64,000 nucleotides of DNA from Exophiala sp. HKRS030 (taxonomy: Eukaryota > Ascomycota > Eurotiomycetes > Chaetothyriales > Herpotrichiellaceae), in contig JAHWDD010000010.1 of assembly GCA_023897205.1 (NCBI GenBank), positions 2,232,001 through 2,296,000 of the forward strand. The letters are read 5' to 3'. Position numbers and translations under genes: made by a program. Positions 45,472 through 57,655 of the stretch are shown here, in pieces. The notes below the pieces were generated by a model that did not search any database, was not told where the DNA came from, and saw nothing but the letters and a program-made list of their open reading frames with translations. Position 1 is the first letter of the stretch. Every line of letters starts with the position of its first letter.

Positions 45472-48400
45472 ACGCTAACGAATTCCATTCCAAGTCGAAT
45501 TATGAGATGACCCTCAATGAGCTTAGGGAATCCAATTGAGGCGATCGAACACGAAGTGATTTCACATGGATGTTCCGGAAAGGAATCGTGACTGCGCAAC
45601 GTCGGGTGAGATTTGTTCGGTGATTCCCAGATCCGTGTGATGATGGAGGATGGGAGAAGCTGAAAGGAACCAGAATACAATGGAACGTTTTTAGCGCTGG
45701 TGATTCGTGATGAATGGTAAAGGTGCAGCTGTGGTTTCTAAGTGGTGAAAGATGTGGGGAGAAAGAAGGTGACCAGATTCCGGTTCCTGCCCAAAGAAGT
45801 TGATTGTGGTCGTTGCAGGTGATTAATGGTGGCTTTTCAGGATCAACGACCACAAGTCGCGCAATGAAGCAATTGATGCCGGGTTCAGTGTCGGTGGCGT
45901 TGCACTCTGGTCGTCGTCTGCCGCTTTGGCTATTCTGATCGAGTGTTTCTCTCCGATTTGTTTTCTTCCACAGACTTGTTTTGAAGATTAAGAACAGTGC
46001 ATTTGACGAGGCGCGGATGAATGAAGATCCCAACTCCACTTGGATACTCGGATGGACGGTCTTTTCTTCGCGCGCCTTGTCGCCTTGTTCTTGGCCTAAT
46101 CAACAAGTGAAGCGATAATGAGAGATGATAGTGGGATGCGGGGGAAGGACTTTTGAAACACTGGGGGTGGGTTTGTGATGGATGAGTTGCCAGTTGTAGC
46201 TTGTCGATGATGAAGAAAAATGATCAATTGTCTGAACGACTCGTGTCAATGATGCACAGTATTGCGGTTAGGAGTCATTCTAACAATCCCAGGGATTTCG
46301 GAATCAACAACAAAACAAGATTATCTCTTTAGATTTTGAGTATACTGTTGTCACTGACAAACCCACGAATCATCACGATCGCATGGGTAGGTAGGTAGTC
46401 AGTACATGGGCGAAGAAGAACCTCTAGAGACCTTTTGTCACGATCCAAACACATCCAAAGCTGTCGGCAAACAACGCATACAGCAGGGAAAAGGAGAGAC
46501 GGTCGAACAAAGCACAACACATCAAGAATGACTTGGGTCGTGGAAAGTTGACTTGACCGTCAATTCCATCAGTCCTTGACCTGCCAGCGAATAATGCAAT
46601 GCATGCATTAGTCGAGACTAAACACGTCTCTTGACATAAGCTCAGCCTGTTCAACAGCCACTCATCAACATGCTTGACCGGTGGGTGCCAATGTCAACCT
46701 GTAACTTAACGACCTTGCGGGCCGGGGCGTGGAATTCTATACATTCCCCGTTGGACAAGACTGACAAAGTCTCGAGGGTGTAGGACAGGGGTTCGATGTT
46801 CGCCACCAACTACAGATACTTGGTCTGCTGTACTCGGTATGTGTGGGAAGGATAAAGTCCTCTCCCCTAAGACACGTTCAATCCATCGCTGGCCAAAAGC
46901 AACTATATTAGGTGGGAAAACTCCGACGAATGACTTGCACAGATGCGATAGCCTTGGAGCCTATCAGCTAATTCCGACAAAGACAGAATGATCTTGTTCG
47001 ACTTGAATTGTCGGATGGGAAGAAATCTCACCGACTCAATGGCTTCTATTCGATCAGATCGCTCTTCAGTGTCCACCACTAGAGTAGCGCGGCATATATG
47101 CTGCAGAACATGTATCCATCTATTGTGCGCCATCAGCCTCGGAGAAGTGGCCACGTCGAATTGCTGGGACTGAAACCTTAGTGGACGAACAGACGAGGTC
47201 AATAGATGACTTTGAACACAATCATTGGAATGTCACCAGTCTTGCGATGCATCTCGAAAGGCTCCAAGAGATCTCCTAGACATGGATCCATGTGCCGCAT
47301 TCCCAGGGGGGCTCACCGACACGCCACTTTTGAACTCCACCTCCCAAACAGACCCACGGCGTTCGGATGATGCGCTGGCAATTGCGTTTGGTTTGGTTTT
47401 TGATCTTTGAAACAAAAGTGTCGCAACCATCGTGCAGGTGCCAGTACATAGTCCCAAAGGGTTGCTAGTGGTTGATTCGATGCAGAGTCATTTGGTTGTG
47501 AGTCTTGGTTATTTTGTACCATTCCTTATTAGCCACTGGAGATTTCATTGTACCTCACATAGATTTTTGCACTAGTTCGAAATGGCGGTCTACAAATGGT
47601 CGATTGATATATGAATACTTATCATGTCACCTACCTTGAAGATTTTGTTCTTGTCTAGACTCGCCATTTTGAGACTCGTAAATTCGATCTTCTGAACGAG
47701 TTCTGGTATTGAGTCCAATCTCAATCACCAAATAGACTTGTGTGACAGAGTAGACAGATAGCTCAGATTTGAAGTGTTGGAATATTGTGAAACTTTACCC
47801 GAGTGTCAAGGCCAACGAAATCGTCCAGAAAATCATCCTTTACTCATAAAATTGGAGGCAGAAAGACAGGTCGAATGACCGATGACAACGTTGTTGTGTG
47901 TAAACTCGAAAGCTGTGCTGTGACCGACAATTCCCAGTACCTGTTAGATGATGGATGAACTGTCTTGTATGACAGGATGTAAACAACAAACTAAAGGTGA
48001 CATATGCAAGATCCAAGTTGTCACGTTAGAGATGACAAGATTGGAAATAACCTGCATTTGGGGTATCACAGCATCTCAATTTCGTCGTGGCTGAATTTCC
48101 AGAGGCCAACACAGTTCGGGTGCCTGAGTTGATGTCTTTTTGGATCAAGAGATCAATTTACACATCACCCTCAACGTAAATGGTTGAATTAAAGCCCAAA
48201 GCACTCATGTTCATCTACTCGGAAGCATGATTGATTCGCCGGTCGAGCAAGACTGCACTGGACATCTTGGAAGCTTGTAATCAAACAAGGAAGGTTTGAT
48301 ATCCCAACTTTTCAAGGTTGTCGAGGATATGCTGTCCGGTATATTTGCCAGGTCAATGGTCATGGATCAGAAATGATTTCTCCGACGATTTCCGGATCGA

Positions 48401-49860
48401 CGTCATGGTCGACATTGGACATTTCCGAGTGGATATGAAGCGGATTCTGACATGAAACAAGACGGCTTGATTTCAACCAGACGGTGACATGTGTGATCAA
48501 GATGTGCTGGTAGAATGGTGGTTTAGATGGATATTGAATAATGACATGCCGTACTTGGCTCAGGATTAGTGTTATCGCATGACGAATTCTCGATAATGAC
48601 CACGTGGCCTCGGGTGTTGTGTTTTTAATCGAGATTGTTGTCACTTACGTGGTCACCTGATCATCACTGGCATATGGAATCCATCAGTTTAGGAGATTTT
48701 GGAGCCAACCTGAAGTAATGCATGACTGAAGCGATGCATTCAGACCGTAAACAGTAGTTGATCATCAACTGACGGGGAGTTGGGGCATTACTACCCAACA
48801 ATTCAATGATGTTGCCGGGATTGTATGATTGAAGCTTGCATATTGAGAGGATTTCTCAGTACAAGTGAACGGAGCGTGATGGAGCTTGAATTCGACAGTA
48901 TAAGTGGAGGATGAAATCATCTATCCGTGGATACTCGGTGGTATTGTTGAAGATGGAACAAGAAAAATTCGATTGTGGGTTGAAAGGAAATGACGTATCT
49001 CGGTGGATCATTTGACGTCTGATGCCACTGTGGAGTACCGAGTACTACGGAGTATTGCGGAGCACTTTGTTCATGCCGTCATGGTCATCAGGCTAGAGGA
49101 TAGTAGGCACAATGAAGATTGACTGTATTAGCAGCAGTATAATCTCAGTATTGAGCTATAGATTACCAATGTATGTTCAATAGTCAGGCCATGCGATGAG
49201 TGATTGCATGTCGACGACGGGTGGGAAGTTTGCGGCTAGAGGTTAGTCATTGCAGGTCTGGGGGGGGGGACCTAAAAATGGGAAAAGAATAACTGGAGAC
49301 GAACTACTCCGTAGAGGCAGACAACGGTGTCATCCAGAGACTCGAGTGGATAACGAGGAGAACAGAGCTGAAGCGGCACTAGAGGTGAGTCTCGAGTACT
49401 CTTTAGCCAAGGCCAAATTGCTCGATTGAGCAAGTCTATGCAAAAGGTTTTCACTTTCGGAATGGGAGGCACCTAGGTAAGGCGGGATTTGAAGCGTTAC
49501 ACTAGAGATGGAACTAGGAGAATGAGTATCATGGGAAATCAGGGCGTTCTGGAACGGGATTCGTGGATGGTTTGAGGTTCAGCTGGGATCTTTGAGACTC
49601 GAAGCTTCAGCCCCATGCCATGCGATGGAGTTTGAATCAAGGGAGGGAGGAGACGGCGTGCACGTCGAGTCCATGCGTGTCAATGCGAGTTGGATCTCAA
49701 GCTTTGGCCTGGACTCGTTAGGTCGGTGTTTGTGCCTGTAGGTACTGTTTGGGGGCACTACGGGTACTGTATCAGGCATCGAGTGCCGACTTGACGCTTA
49801 TCCAAGCCCGAGGGGACCAAGTAATTAGTTAATCGCCAGGAGCTAGTGAGTGAGTTGCAC

Positions 49861-49902
<42 letters not shown>

Positions 49903-51319
49903 ATAATAATACTAATAATAATAAGCGATGACAGTATTTGCTTCGGTGTTACTACCTGACGAACTAACTAGTCAGTTAGTGCTACCTTTAGGCCGTGGTA
50001 ACTAGAAAGTTCTCTAAGAGTGTAGTGTACCCAAGTTGTCAGGAATTCAGTGAGAACGGAGTACCTAGTACCTAGTAGTTAGTAGTCTTTAAGGAAACTT
50101 GACTCTGTTAATACTACACTTACAGGTACAGTTGTACAATACGTGACAATACATGATGACGACCCTACGGACTACCCAAGGTACTGTACCTAGATAGTAG
50201 GTAGTTAGTCCAACCCAAGTCATGCTGCCAACTTGACCAACGCCAGACTTTGTCTCAAAAGGTCCAATATCACTTACTCCGAATCCTAAGTAAATCCATC
50301 ATTTATCCTGATTCCTACGGCAAATCCTCTTCGGACCTCCAAGCCGCAGTGACTTTGCACCCTGATCCTTGAATCCACAGGGCCACAGGGCCACAGGACC
50401 ACCAAAAGGATATCCTTCGAATCAAAAACAATCACCACAACTACCCAGCTTGGTACTCGGCTTGTGTACCACTCACCTAACCACTCACGACCACTGTACC
50501 TAGCTCGACAAGGCTCAACGCTGTTTGTTGTATCCAGGAATCTACCAGGAACCTTACAAACTCTATTACTTATCCTTGATCCCTTCCCGCGTCCTCCTCG
50601 TTGCCCTATCCCTTCTCTGTATTGCTCTGTACTGCTCTGTACTGCTCTGTACTCGGTACTCCGGTCTGCAAGAAACCTTTTTCAACTTGTCCTCGATTTC
50701 CTCTTTACGAGCTTCCAACAGCAAAGCAACCTTTGCCCGTTTCACACCTTTTCATTTATTGGCCCGCATTCTTTCGCTCCATTTTGTTCAAAACCATCTT
50801 TTTACCAATAGCTTCGACCAAGAGAGGGGTTGGACAACAGAAGTGAAATACTCTCTAGAATCCCTTCATACTTGATAAGATCGTGCATCATCTCTCAAGC
50901 TTGAATCATATCTCCATCTCCCTCGGCCATTCAATTCCCCTCTGTCCGACAAACGACCCGTCCTGGGGAATTCGTCATCTTCCACTGGATCCAAGACAAG
51001 GAAACCAAGATTACAACCTAACCTGGAACGCTGCCATACGGAGTAGACTCAGACGCAGCCTGGATCCCCCTCCCCCTGCCAACCCTCGACTTGAACCCGA
51101 TTATCCGATTCACCACCAACCTCGATCCAGCTAAAGGCGTTAATCATCCCAGACCAATTAATCATTGACCATCATTTCAACTAATCCAACATCACTCCAA
51201 CATCCAGTACCTACCGAGTACAGCAACTCTACGGCACACCTGGACCGTCATTCGCATCCTCATCCTCGTACTTGATCTCCAACACTTCAACAAACCCTCC
51301 CTCTACCACTTCTCTCTCA
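45472..51319. other. 5.8 kb gap without a supported gene
   Basis: Upstream of two divergent genes. Only short, low-quality ORFs. Contains a G9 tract at 49261-49269, a (TAC)n(TAA)n microsatellite at 49862-49925, an 11-bp GCTCTGTACT-type repeat near 50615-50655, and ACCTAGGTA/GTACCTAGTA motifs. The last 0.85 kb (about 50464-51319) is pyrimidine-rich on the plus strand and may be a long leader of the next gene. Confidence 0.5.
49862..49925. repeat. (TAC)n(TAA)n microsatellite
   Basis: About 13 TAC/CTA repeats merging into TAA repeats. Confidence 0.85.
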
Positions 51320-52483
51320 ATGAGCGTTTTGACAGTGACTGGGACCCAATTCCCAGATCCTGCCCTCTCTTACAACTACCCTCCATCGACCTCTGTCATC
51401 TCCTCCTTACCTATGCACCCCTCTTCATCGGCGCCTCCACCGCCAGGCCTCTACACACGACCCGAACGCAGAAAATCAGCATTCAACAACACCACTACCT
51501 TACCACACACTGATCACACCGATCACACTTATCCCACTCAAAAACCCAGCCACCATCAACATTCAAGAACCATCTCATCCACCATTTTACCCAATCCCGC
51601 ATACCAAAGTCCTGGTCCTTCACCTTCAAATCGACCCATTGACGCTCTGTCACGTCCTCCTCCCACTTCATCACACTCCCGTCAGTCCTCTACATCCAAC
51701 ACCATGAATATGCAACGACAAGGAACATCCGCCTCTACGGCCAGTGTCCCACGCCGGTCCACTTCTGGTCGATCCGTCTCTACAAACAGCCCTACGTCAT
51801 ATGTCGCATTGATGCGACGACAAAAAGCCACCGTATGGTGTGATCGTTCTCAAAACATCGACCCAAGACTGGCCGCCGCTCAAAAAGTGGCCAAACAACG
51901 AGCCGCCATGGAAGTTGCAGGAATTTCAGCATCAGGAAGGACAAATACAATTTCGTCTGGTGGCGTAGTCGGAAAAATCAGACATGGAGGTGTACCCAAA
52001 GCTCCAGGCTATGTCCCAGCCAATCTGAATGGTGCAACGGTTCCTCTGCGATTAAGTGCAAATGAAATGATTGGTGACGAAGATGGTGGATTGAGTCAAG
52101 GTGAAAATACCATGGTTCACGGTCGAAGTGGAAGTGGAAAAAGCAGTACCAACAGTGCCAAGTATCGAAGTGGATATCCCAGAGTGGATGGAAGATTCAG
52201 TACGAGTACTCCACCGAGTGGTGAAGGTTCGCCTGGTCAGAGTATACCGGAACAAGCAGAGACTCAGAAAAAGACCGAATACTTTGAAAACGAGAAAGGA
52301 GCAGAGAGTGAAGATTCTTTTGGAGAATTGAAAGATATGTCAGGACCTAGTGCGGTGCGACAAGTCTTGGAGAATGCAAAGAAAGCCGAAGATCTGAGGA
52401 GAAGAGGGAGTGTGGACGAACGAACGATGAGTATGGGTACTGGAGTCCGACTATTCGTTGCCAACCCAGATCTGGATGATTAG
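51320..52483 (+). CDS. Conserved Ser/Pro-rich fungal protein, function unknown
   Basis: 387 residues from ATG 51320 (MSVLTVTGTQFPDPAL). The frame is open farther upstream but without an ATG. N-terminal half is disordered, rich in Ser, Pro, His and Thr. The central block SYVALMRRQKATVWCDRSQN, then AAQKVAKQRAAMEVAG and GGVVGKIRHGGVPKAPGYVP, has the look of a conserved ascomycete family that I recall only as uncharacterised. The tail is acidic with a helical segment (VRQVLENAKKAEDLRRRGS). Intron-free and intact. No signal peptide or membrane segment. No function is proposed. Confidence 0.8.
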   Translation: MSVLTVTGTQFPDPALSYNYPPSTSVISSLPMHPSSSAPPPPGLYTRPERRKSAFNNTTTLPHTDHTDHTYPTQKPSHHQHSRTISSTILPNPAYQSPGPSPSNRPIDALSRPPPTSSHSRQSSTSNTMNMQRQGTSASTASVPRRSTSGRSVSTNSPTSYVALMRRQKATVWCDRSQNIDPRLAAAQKVAKQRAAMEVAGISASGRTNTISSGGVVGKIRHGGVPKAPGYVPANLNGATVPLRLSANEMIGDEDGGLSQGENTMVHGRSGSGKSSTNSAKYRSGYPRVDGRFSTSTPPSGEGSPGQSIPEQAETQKKTEYFENEKGAESEDSFGELKDMSGPSAVRQVLENAKKAEDLRRRGSVDERTMSMGTGVRLFVANPDLDD

Positions 52484-55188
52484 CACGAATGAGTCATGTA
52501 TGATTTGATGGGGATTTTATTGTCGGGCAATTCCTGCCTGAGCACTGGGAACATGATACATTACTGGGTTACAAGGATTTATGGTTGGCATACGGAATGG
52601 AATAAATCAAGGACATGAGCGATGATCCCATTGTGTATTATACAATGGTGAGGCGATGTGGGTGTGGCATATTTGCTTTCATGGTTGGAATTGTCAACGC
52701 TGCGAATCATCCATCCCTCGAAATCGATAAGTGAGGATGGTATAATCCCCAGGAATCTGGATATGAATTTATGCAAGTCAGAACCAGACTTTAGCGAGAC
52801 ATGAATGATACACTCTGGTAGTGATTTCGATTTTCTATATTCTATATTCTATACTTTGTTTGAACAAGTCCTCCGTATACTGTACTTGTCCTTGGCTAGT
52901 ACAATGCCATGACCACAGCGTACTCAGGTAGGTTATCGACACTACATGAGCAACGGTCGCACACTCTGGTTGTTAAACCCTCGTCCACCTCCATCCCGAC
53001 CATCTGGCAATCTCGACAAGAATTGCCAATCAAGATCCCACCGGGCTTTAGCGTAAAACGTTGACCTTTAAACGACGTCCAACTTCCAACTTCCACACCT
53101 CCTTCCACCCCTCCACTTACAAGGGGGCCATCCTCACATGCATGATGCATCGGTACTCCGTCCTCGGGCCGGGGGGTATGTGCACTGTCAACTTGTCAAT
53201 CAAGTCCTTAGCACCCACGCACCATAGCTAATACTGCAGTAATAGGTATGTATGCACGGTATCGTAGCCAACGTCAAAAAAAATCAACCTTACTCTAGAT
53301 AGAGTGACTAGCTAATTATTTGCCCCAAAGTCCGGTCTAGAACGGTGCGTCGGTGCCTGATGAGGCTGAAGAAGGAATTTCCCGCCCCCCAATTTCCAAC
53401 GAATCGTCCCCGTCATACATACATACTGCGATACTGTAGGTACAGTACATACCTAAGTAGTGTCCTGTAAGCGGCCTAGGTGTCGAACGGTTTCGGAGTT
53501 TGGGTTCCCTTATTAGTGGCAGGCACGGACAATCAGAGAATTGAAAGCTATTTATTCTTTTGGTCGTAGTATCATTCGAGGTACGAGGTTCGTTCGGTCT
53601 GGATGTTCCACTGGAGCATTGGTTCCTGGGGCACATACCCTCTAATCCCTGACCTTGCAATGCGTGTTCAAGAGGAAGAGGGGAAAAGGAGTTCGATGGA
53701 GGGTTAGCGAGCCACCACCGGACACATGATCCATGACACTGGATGGGGATGGCAGGCAGGGAGGGAGGGAGTACTCCGTAACCTGTGCAGATGGATAGAC
53801 ACGAATAGGCAAAGCACTGGCAGAGATAGGAAAACACGGAGATGACGAGGGGTCCGGTAAATGGGATCGATCGATCGTTGATGGTGAAGCTTGACCATCT
53901 GACCGCCTCTTCTGCTATTATTATTCCTTCATCCTTCATCCTTCATCTTTCGCTACCAGCCTAACACTCCGTAACTAGTAACTAATTCGACCATTCCCAT
54001 CTTCCGCAACTGGGCAGTAGTGACAGAGCTATCTTCCGAATCCCTCCCATTCAAGGTTTAGTCCCAAGGTGCAATTCCCATGGTAATATAGTAATGGCCG
54101 TGTCACAAAAAGCTAATGCTGCGGGCATGAAACATTATTGACTTTAGAGCCTTCTGTCATGGCTTGATGCTGTCCTGCAACTCGTCGTTAATTGATATCT
54201 GGCAGGTGAGTGACCAACCATGACCATGGTGGAGGAGGTGACTCGGTGCATGGTTCCTTTGGAGGGAAGTCCCGGCCCTTAGTTCCAGTAGCGTTCAATC
54301 TTGGATCGCAACACCGTCAGCCCGTCATCGCGATCACCAATTCCTTCCACGACATAAAAACTCTATATGGGCTAGCAGCGCGACGTGGTTCCATCCAGGG
54401 ATAAAGAACCGTGCCGTTCCCGGAGCGACTCCAGAGACACATATGTCCAGAGGTACGAGAAGTGCAGAACTCGTGACCCAGCCTTGGATTTCAGGGCAAA
54501 TGGCTTCCTTCCCTAACCAGAGAGCTAAAATAGCACTTTGTCCGCGTAGCTCAATATGCATTGCATTCTGCACTACAACGATGACTCCAATATAGATCCT
54601 ACATAAAGACCTATGGTACAGTGCAGACAGTATGCCGGCGTCGCTGGTTCTGCAGCTCCCACAGAATACGGAAGGTCATGTGGTCAGCTACCAAACTATA
54701 CCTTATTCAGACTAGCTGTGATTGAACTGCCATTGGAGCTCTATACCTTCGCTGCACTCTTGGCTACGGTGGGCCATTTCTCAACGTAGTCTCCTTCGTC
54801 TCCTCGGCACGTGCTCGGATAAGGTTATCCTGCGCCCGAGGACGATTTCGGCTTGACTTCCTCAGCAAGCACCACATTCTGTTAAGTGACTGTACCTAGC
54901 ACTCTCCCCGCAACCTGGCAATACTCTTCTCTCCTTCTTGGGGGACCGAAACACCGAGGTCGAGAGTCGGCGCCGCTGCCCACTACCCTCAACCAAGCGA
55001 CTCTACTGCTATATCCATGCCGACAATTATCTTGATGGTTGAGAATGAAACAAATGTAGGTACATCTTAGCATTGCATTGGTGAAGCGAAGGAAGTGGTT
55101 TGTCGTCAACTACAGCATTTATTCCATCTTGAACCCCGTCTTCTACCTCCCGTCTCTGCAACCGACTGATTTATCACACTCACTCGCA
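52484..55188. other. 2.7 kb gap without a supported gene
   Basis: The longest ORF (53337-53939, minus) has no conserved features and a composition like its surroundings. AGGTACAGTACATACCTAAGTAG-type inverted motifs occur near 53440. Nothing else seen. Confidence 0.5.
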
Positions 55189-56432
55189 ATGACGGCCAAC
55201 CCTCCTTTGACAGGCTTGCGAGTCCTCGAACTTGCAGGTCTAGCACCAGGTCAGTGACTCACCTTATCTCACTCTCTCTCCAATCCTCCCGTCCACAAAA
55301 CACTGACACATCCACTTCAATCACCAGGTCCATTCTGCGGCATCCTCCTAGCAAACTACGGCGCCAATGTCCTCCGCGTCGACCGACCAGGCGGGCCCAA
55401 TGCGGCTCCTACAAACGATCTCCTCACATCCCACAAATCCTCTGTCGCACTCGATCTGAAAGACGCATCATCGATCGCCGTATTCCTCTCTCTCGTCGAC
55501 AAAGCCGACGTGCTCATCGATCCCTTCCGGCCAGGCGTGCTAGAGAAACTCGGGCTCGACCCGGTCAAAGTACTCTTGAAGCGCAACCCACGCCTGATCA
55601 CCGTGCGTCTGACGGGGTTTCGCCGTGATGGCAAATACTCGGCCATGGCCGGCCATGACATCAACTACCTCGCTGTATCTGGCGTGCTGTCCATGTTAGG
55701 AGCCAAAGACACACCGCCGCTGCCGCCGGCCAACATCCTCGCCGATTTCGCGGGTGGAGGACACGCTGCCTTCACGGGTGTGCTGCTCGCGTTGCTCCAT
55801 CGATCCACGTCCGGCCGCGGCCAGGTCGTCAACGCCAACATGGTCGACGGCGTGAGCTACCTAGGCATGTTCCCACGGCTATTGAAGAAAGAACCCATGT
55901 GGTCAGGCGACCGCGGCACCAACACCCTTGACGGCGGGTGCCCGTATTACGGATCCTACGAAACCAAAGACGCAGGCAAGTACATGTCGGTGGGAGCACT
56001 AGAGCCGCAGTTCTACGCCGAGTTGATCAAGGGTCTGGGGTTCCAGCCCGAGGACGTGCTGCCGCACAAGGATCTCCGCCGCGACGATCCCAAGGCTTGG
56101 CCGTACATGCGGCAGGTGTTCACGCAGCGCTTCAAGACAAAGACCCGCACCGAGTGGGAGGCCATCTTCGACGGCACCGATGCCTGTGTCGCCCCGATCC
56201 TCGAGCACAGGGAGATGGAGGCCGCCGGGTACGAGCATCGCCCGTTGGTCGAGTTGACCGTGTCCCCGGCAGGAAGATCGATCGCCCGTGGAAGGGTCAG
56301 CCCATGAGACCTGGCGATGGTGGCGACGAGGCTTTGAGTGACTGGTTAGGTTGGAAGCAAGGTCGAGATTATGAGGTTCGCGGTGCCCAGAAGCAGAAGT
56401 TCTTCGCTAAAAAGGATAAGAGTAAGTTGTAA
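55189..56432 (+). CDS. Alpha-methylacyl-CoA racemase (CaiB/BaiF family III CoA-transferase fold), peroxisomal, one frame break
   Basis: Epimerises 2-methylacyl-CoAs so that branched fatty acids can enter beta-oxidation. Exon 1 55189-55249 encodes [20 protein letters not shown]; intron 55250-55327 (GTCAGT/CCAG); exon 2 continues [21 protein letters not shown]. Family active-site segments are present: [11 protein letters not shown] (catalytic His) and [10 protein letters not shown] (catalytic Asp). The frame breaks at C-run 56264-56267; adding one base turns a premature stop at 56307 into a normal C-terminal region ([18 protein letters not shown]...DYEV) that ends KSKL, a PTS1 signal, at 56432. 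Product 388 residues, the family length. G/C-ending codons are strikingly frequent compared with most genes here. Tail-to-tail with the AIM6-like gene. Confidence 0.92.
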
Positions 56433-56622
56433 AGAGGTTTTTTGTCATTCAATCCGTCCATTAGATCTTTCAATCAGAGCGTATGAATATAAACATTTTC
56501 TATTTCCCTTTTTAACGCTGCGACTCCCAATTCAATATACGTGTCTGTCATGCGTAATTTGTGCGACTTTTCATCTTTTTCTTGTCCTCCACCACCACCA
56601 CCACCTCCTCCTCTTCCAACAA

Positions 56623-57655
56623 TCACCAATACCCATTAATCCCACTGAACCCAGCGGCTTCAGGCAAGTCGTCGGCATTCAACAGCCCCACACCTTCCTG
56701 AATCAATGTTCTCCAGACTGCATTCCTCGTGGTGATGGGGAATCCAGGTGTATCCCAGTATCGTCCCTTGATGCCCTTGTCTGCTGCAAGGTGCAAATGC
56801 GAGCGCAGAACGTCCAGCTGTATAGAATTGAACTCGGTGCCGTTGATAGCGCCGATGTAGCGACTGAACTGCGCCGAGGCAATGGGTGACACATCGCTTG
56901 TGATGTTGGCCTGGGTGGAGTTCAGCAAAGCCAGGTTTGCGTCGAAGAAATAATCTCGTGGCGACACTCCTTGCACTTGGTTCAGCGGCGTGTTTCCTGT
57001 GCCGATGACTGTCACTGGACCGGTCGTCACGGCGCTGCCGTTCCATCTTGTCAGATATCCCGCGTCGCGTAGGGGTTGAAGGGCTTTGATGACGACAGGC
57101 CACGTCAGGGTACCGTTGGTTTTGAGATCGATGAAGAGATACAGGGTCTGATCAGCTGATGCATCAAAGACACCATGTTTTGTAGGCTTGGGGGCAAATA
57201 TAGTAACGGGGTTTTCGCGCTTCAGAACGTCGAGGATGGGATTGATGTACAGTGACTCCAAGGTACGGGATTCGGTCAAGGCCGATTCTTCATGTCCGAC
57301 GTATAATGTGCCATTGATCAAAAAGACATCTGCTTCGATCGATACTGCGCCTACGGATAGTGCTGAGTAGAAGGGAACATCACGCCAGTAGTCATTATGG
57401 GAATGAATGGGTTTCTGAACGTTTGCATGGTTAGTACCAGTCGGCCTGCGCATCTTTGTTATTTCTACCACAACGTACTGGGATGATCCCTCTCGTCAAA
57501 TCGGTGGGATATGAATATGCATCACTTCCATGTGTATTGGCTAATATATTTTGCAATGTTTGGGAGATGTCTAGATCATTCGACCGTGGGATCACTGCTG
57601 CATTAACATGTAAAGCCAATGGTAAGGCCAAAGACACAAAGAGGGATGAGATCAT
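56623..57655 (-). CDS. AIM6-like secreted phosphodiesterase (GDPD/PI-PLC-like fold)
   Basis: Member of the fungal AIM6 family, whose TIM-barrel resembles glycerophosphodiester phosphodiesterases; substrate uncertain. MISSLFVSLALPLALHVNAA is a signal peptide. The intron at 57415-57478 (GTACGT, branch TACTAAC, TTCAG) joins TRGIIP to KPIHSHNDYWRDVPFYSAL, the family signature. The metal/active-site residues expected are visible in HSHNDY, in SIEADVFL and in GTLYVGHEES. Several N-glycosylation sequons (NGT, NST, NIT) fit secretion. Product 322 residues; frame intact. Start at 57655; an upstream in-frame start is not needed. Confidence 0.87.

Noticed and set aside
45500..46039. 179-codon minus-strand ORF upstream of the Sel1-like gene
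   Set aside because: Reads as random, Ser/Pro/His-rich translation of promoter DNA; the true first exon of the downstream gene lies in another frame.
53337..53939. 200-codon minus-strand ORF
   Set aside because: No domain, no signal peptide pattern that persists, composition like surrounding DNA, and no conserved-looking motif; probably chance.
1150..56267. Programmed ribosomal frameshifting at C/G runs
   Set aside because: It would need to occur in six unrelated genes, without a common slippery heptamer or downstream structure, and none of these families is known for it.
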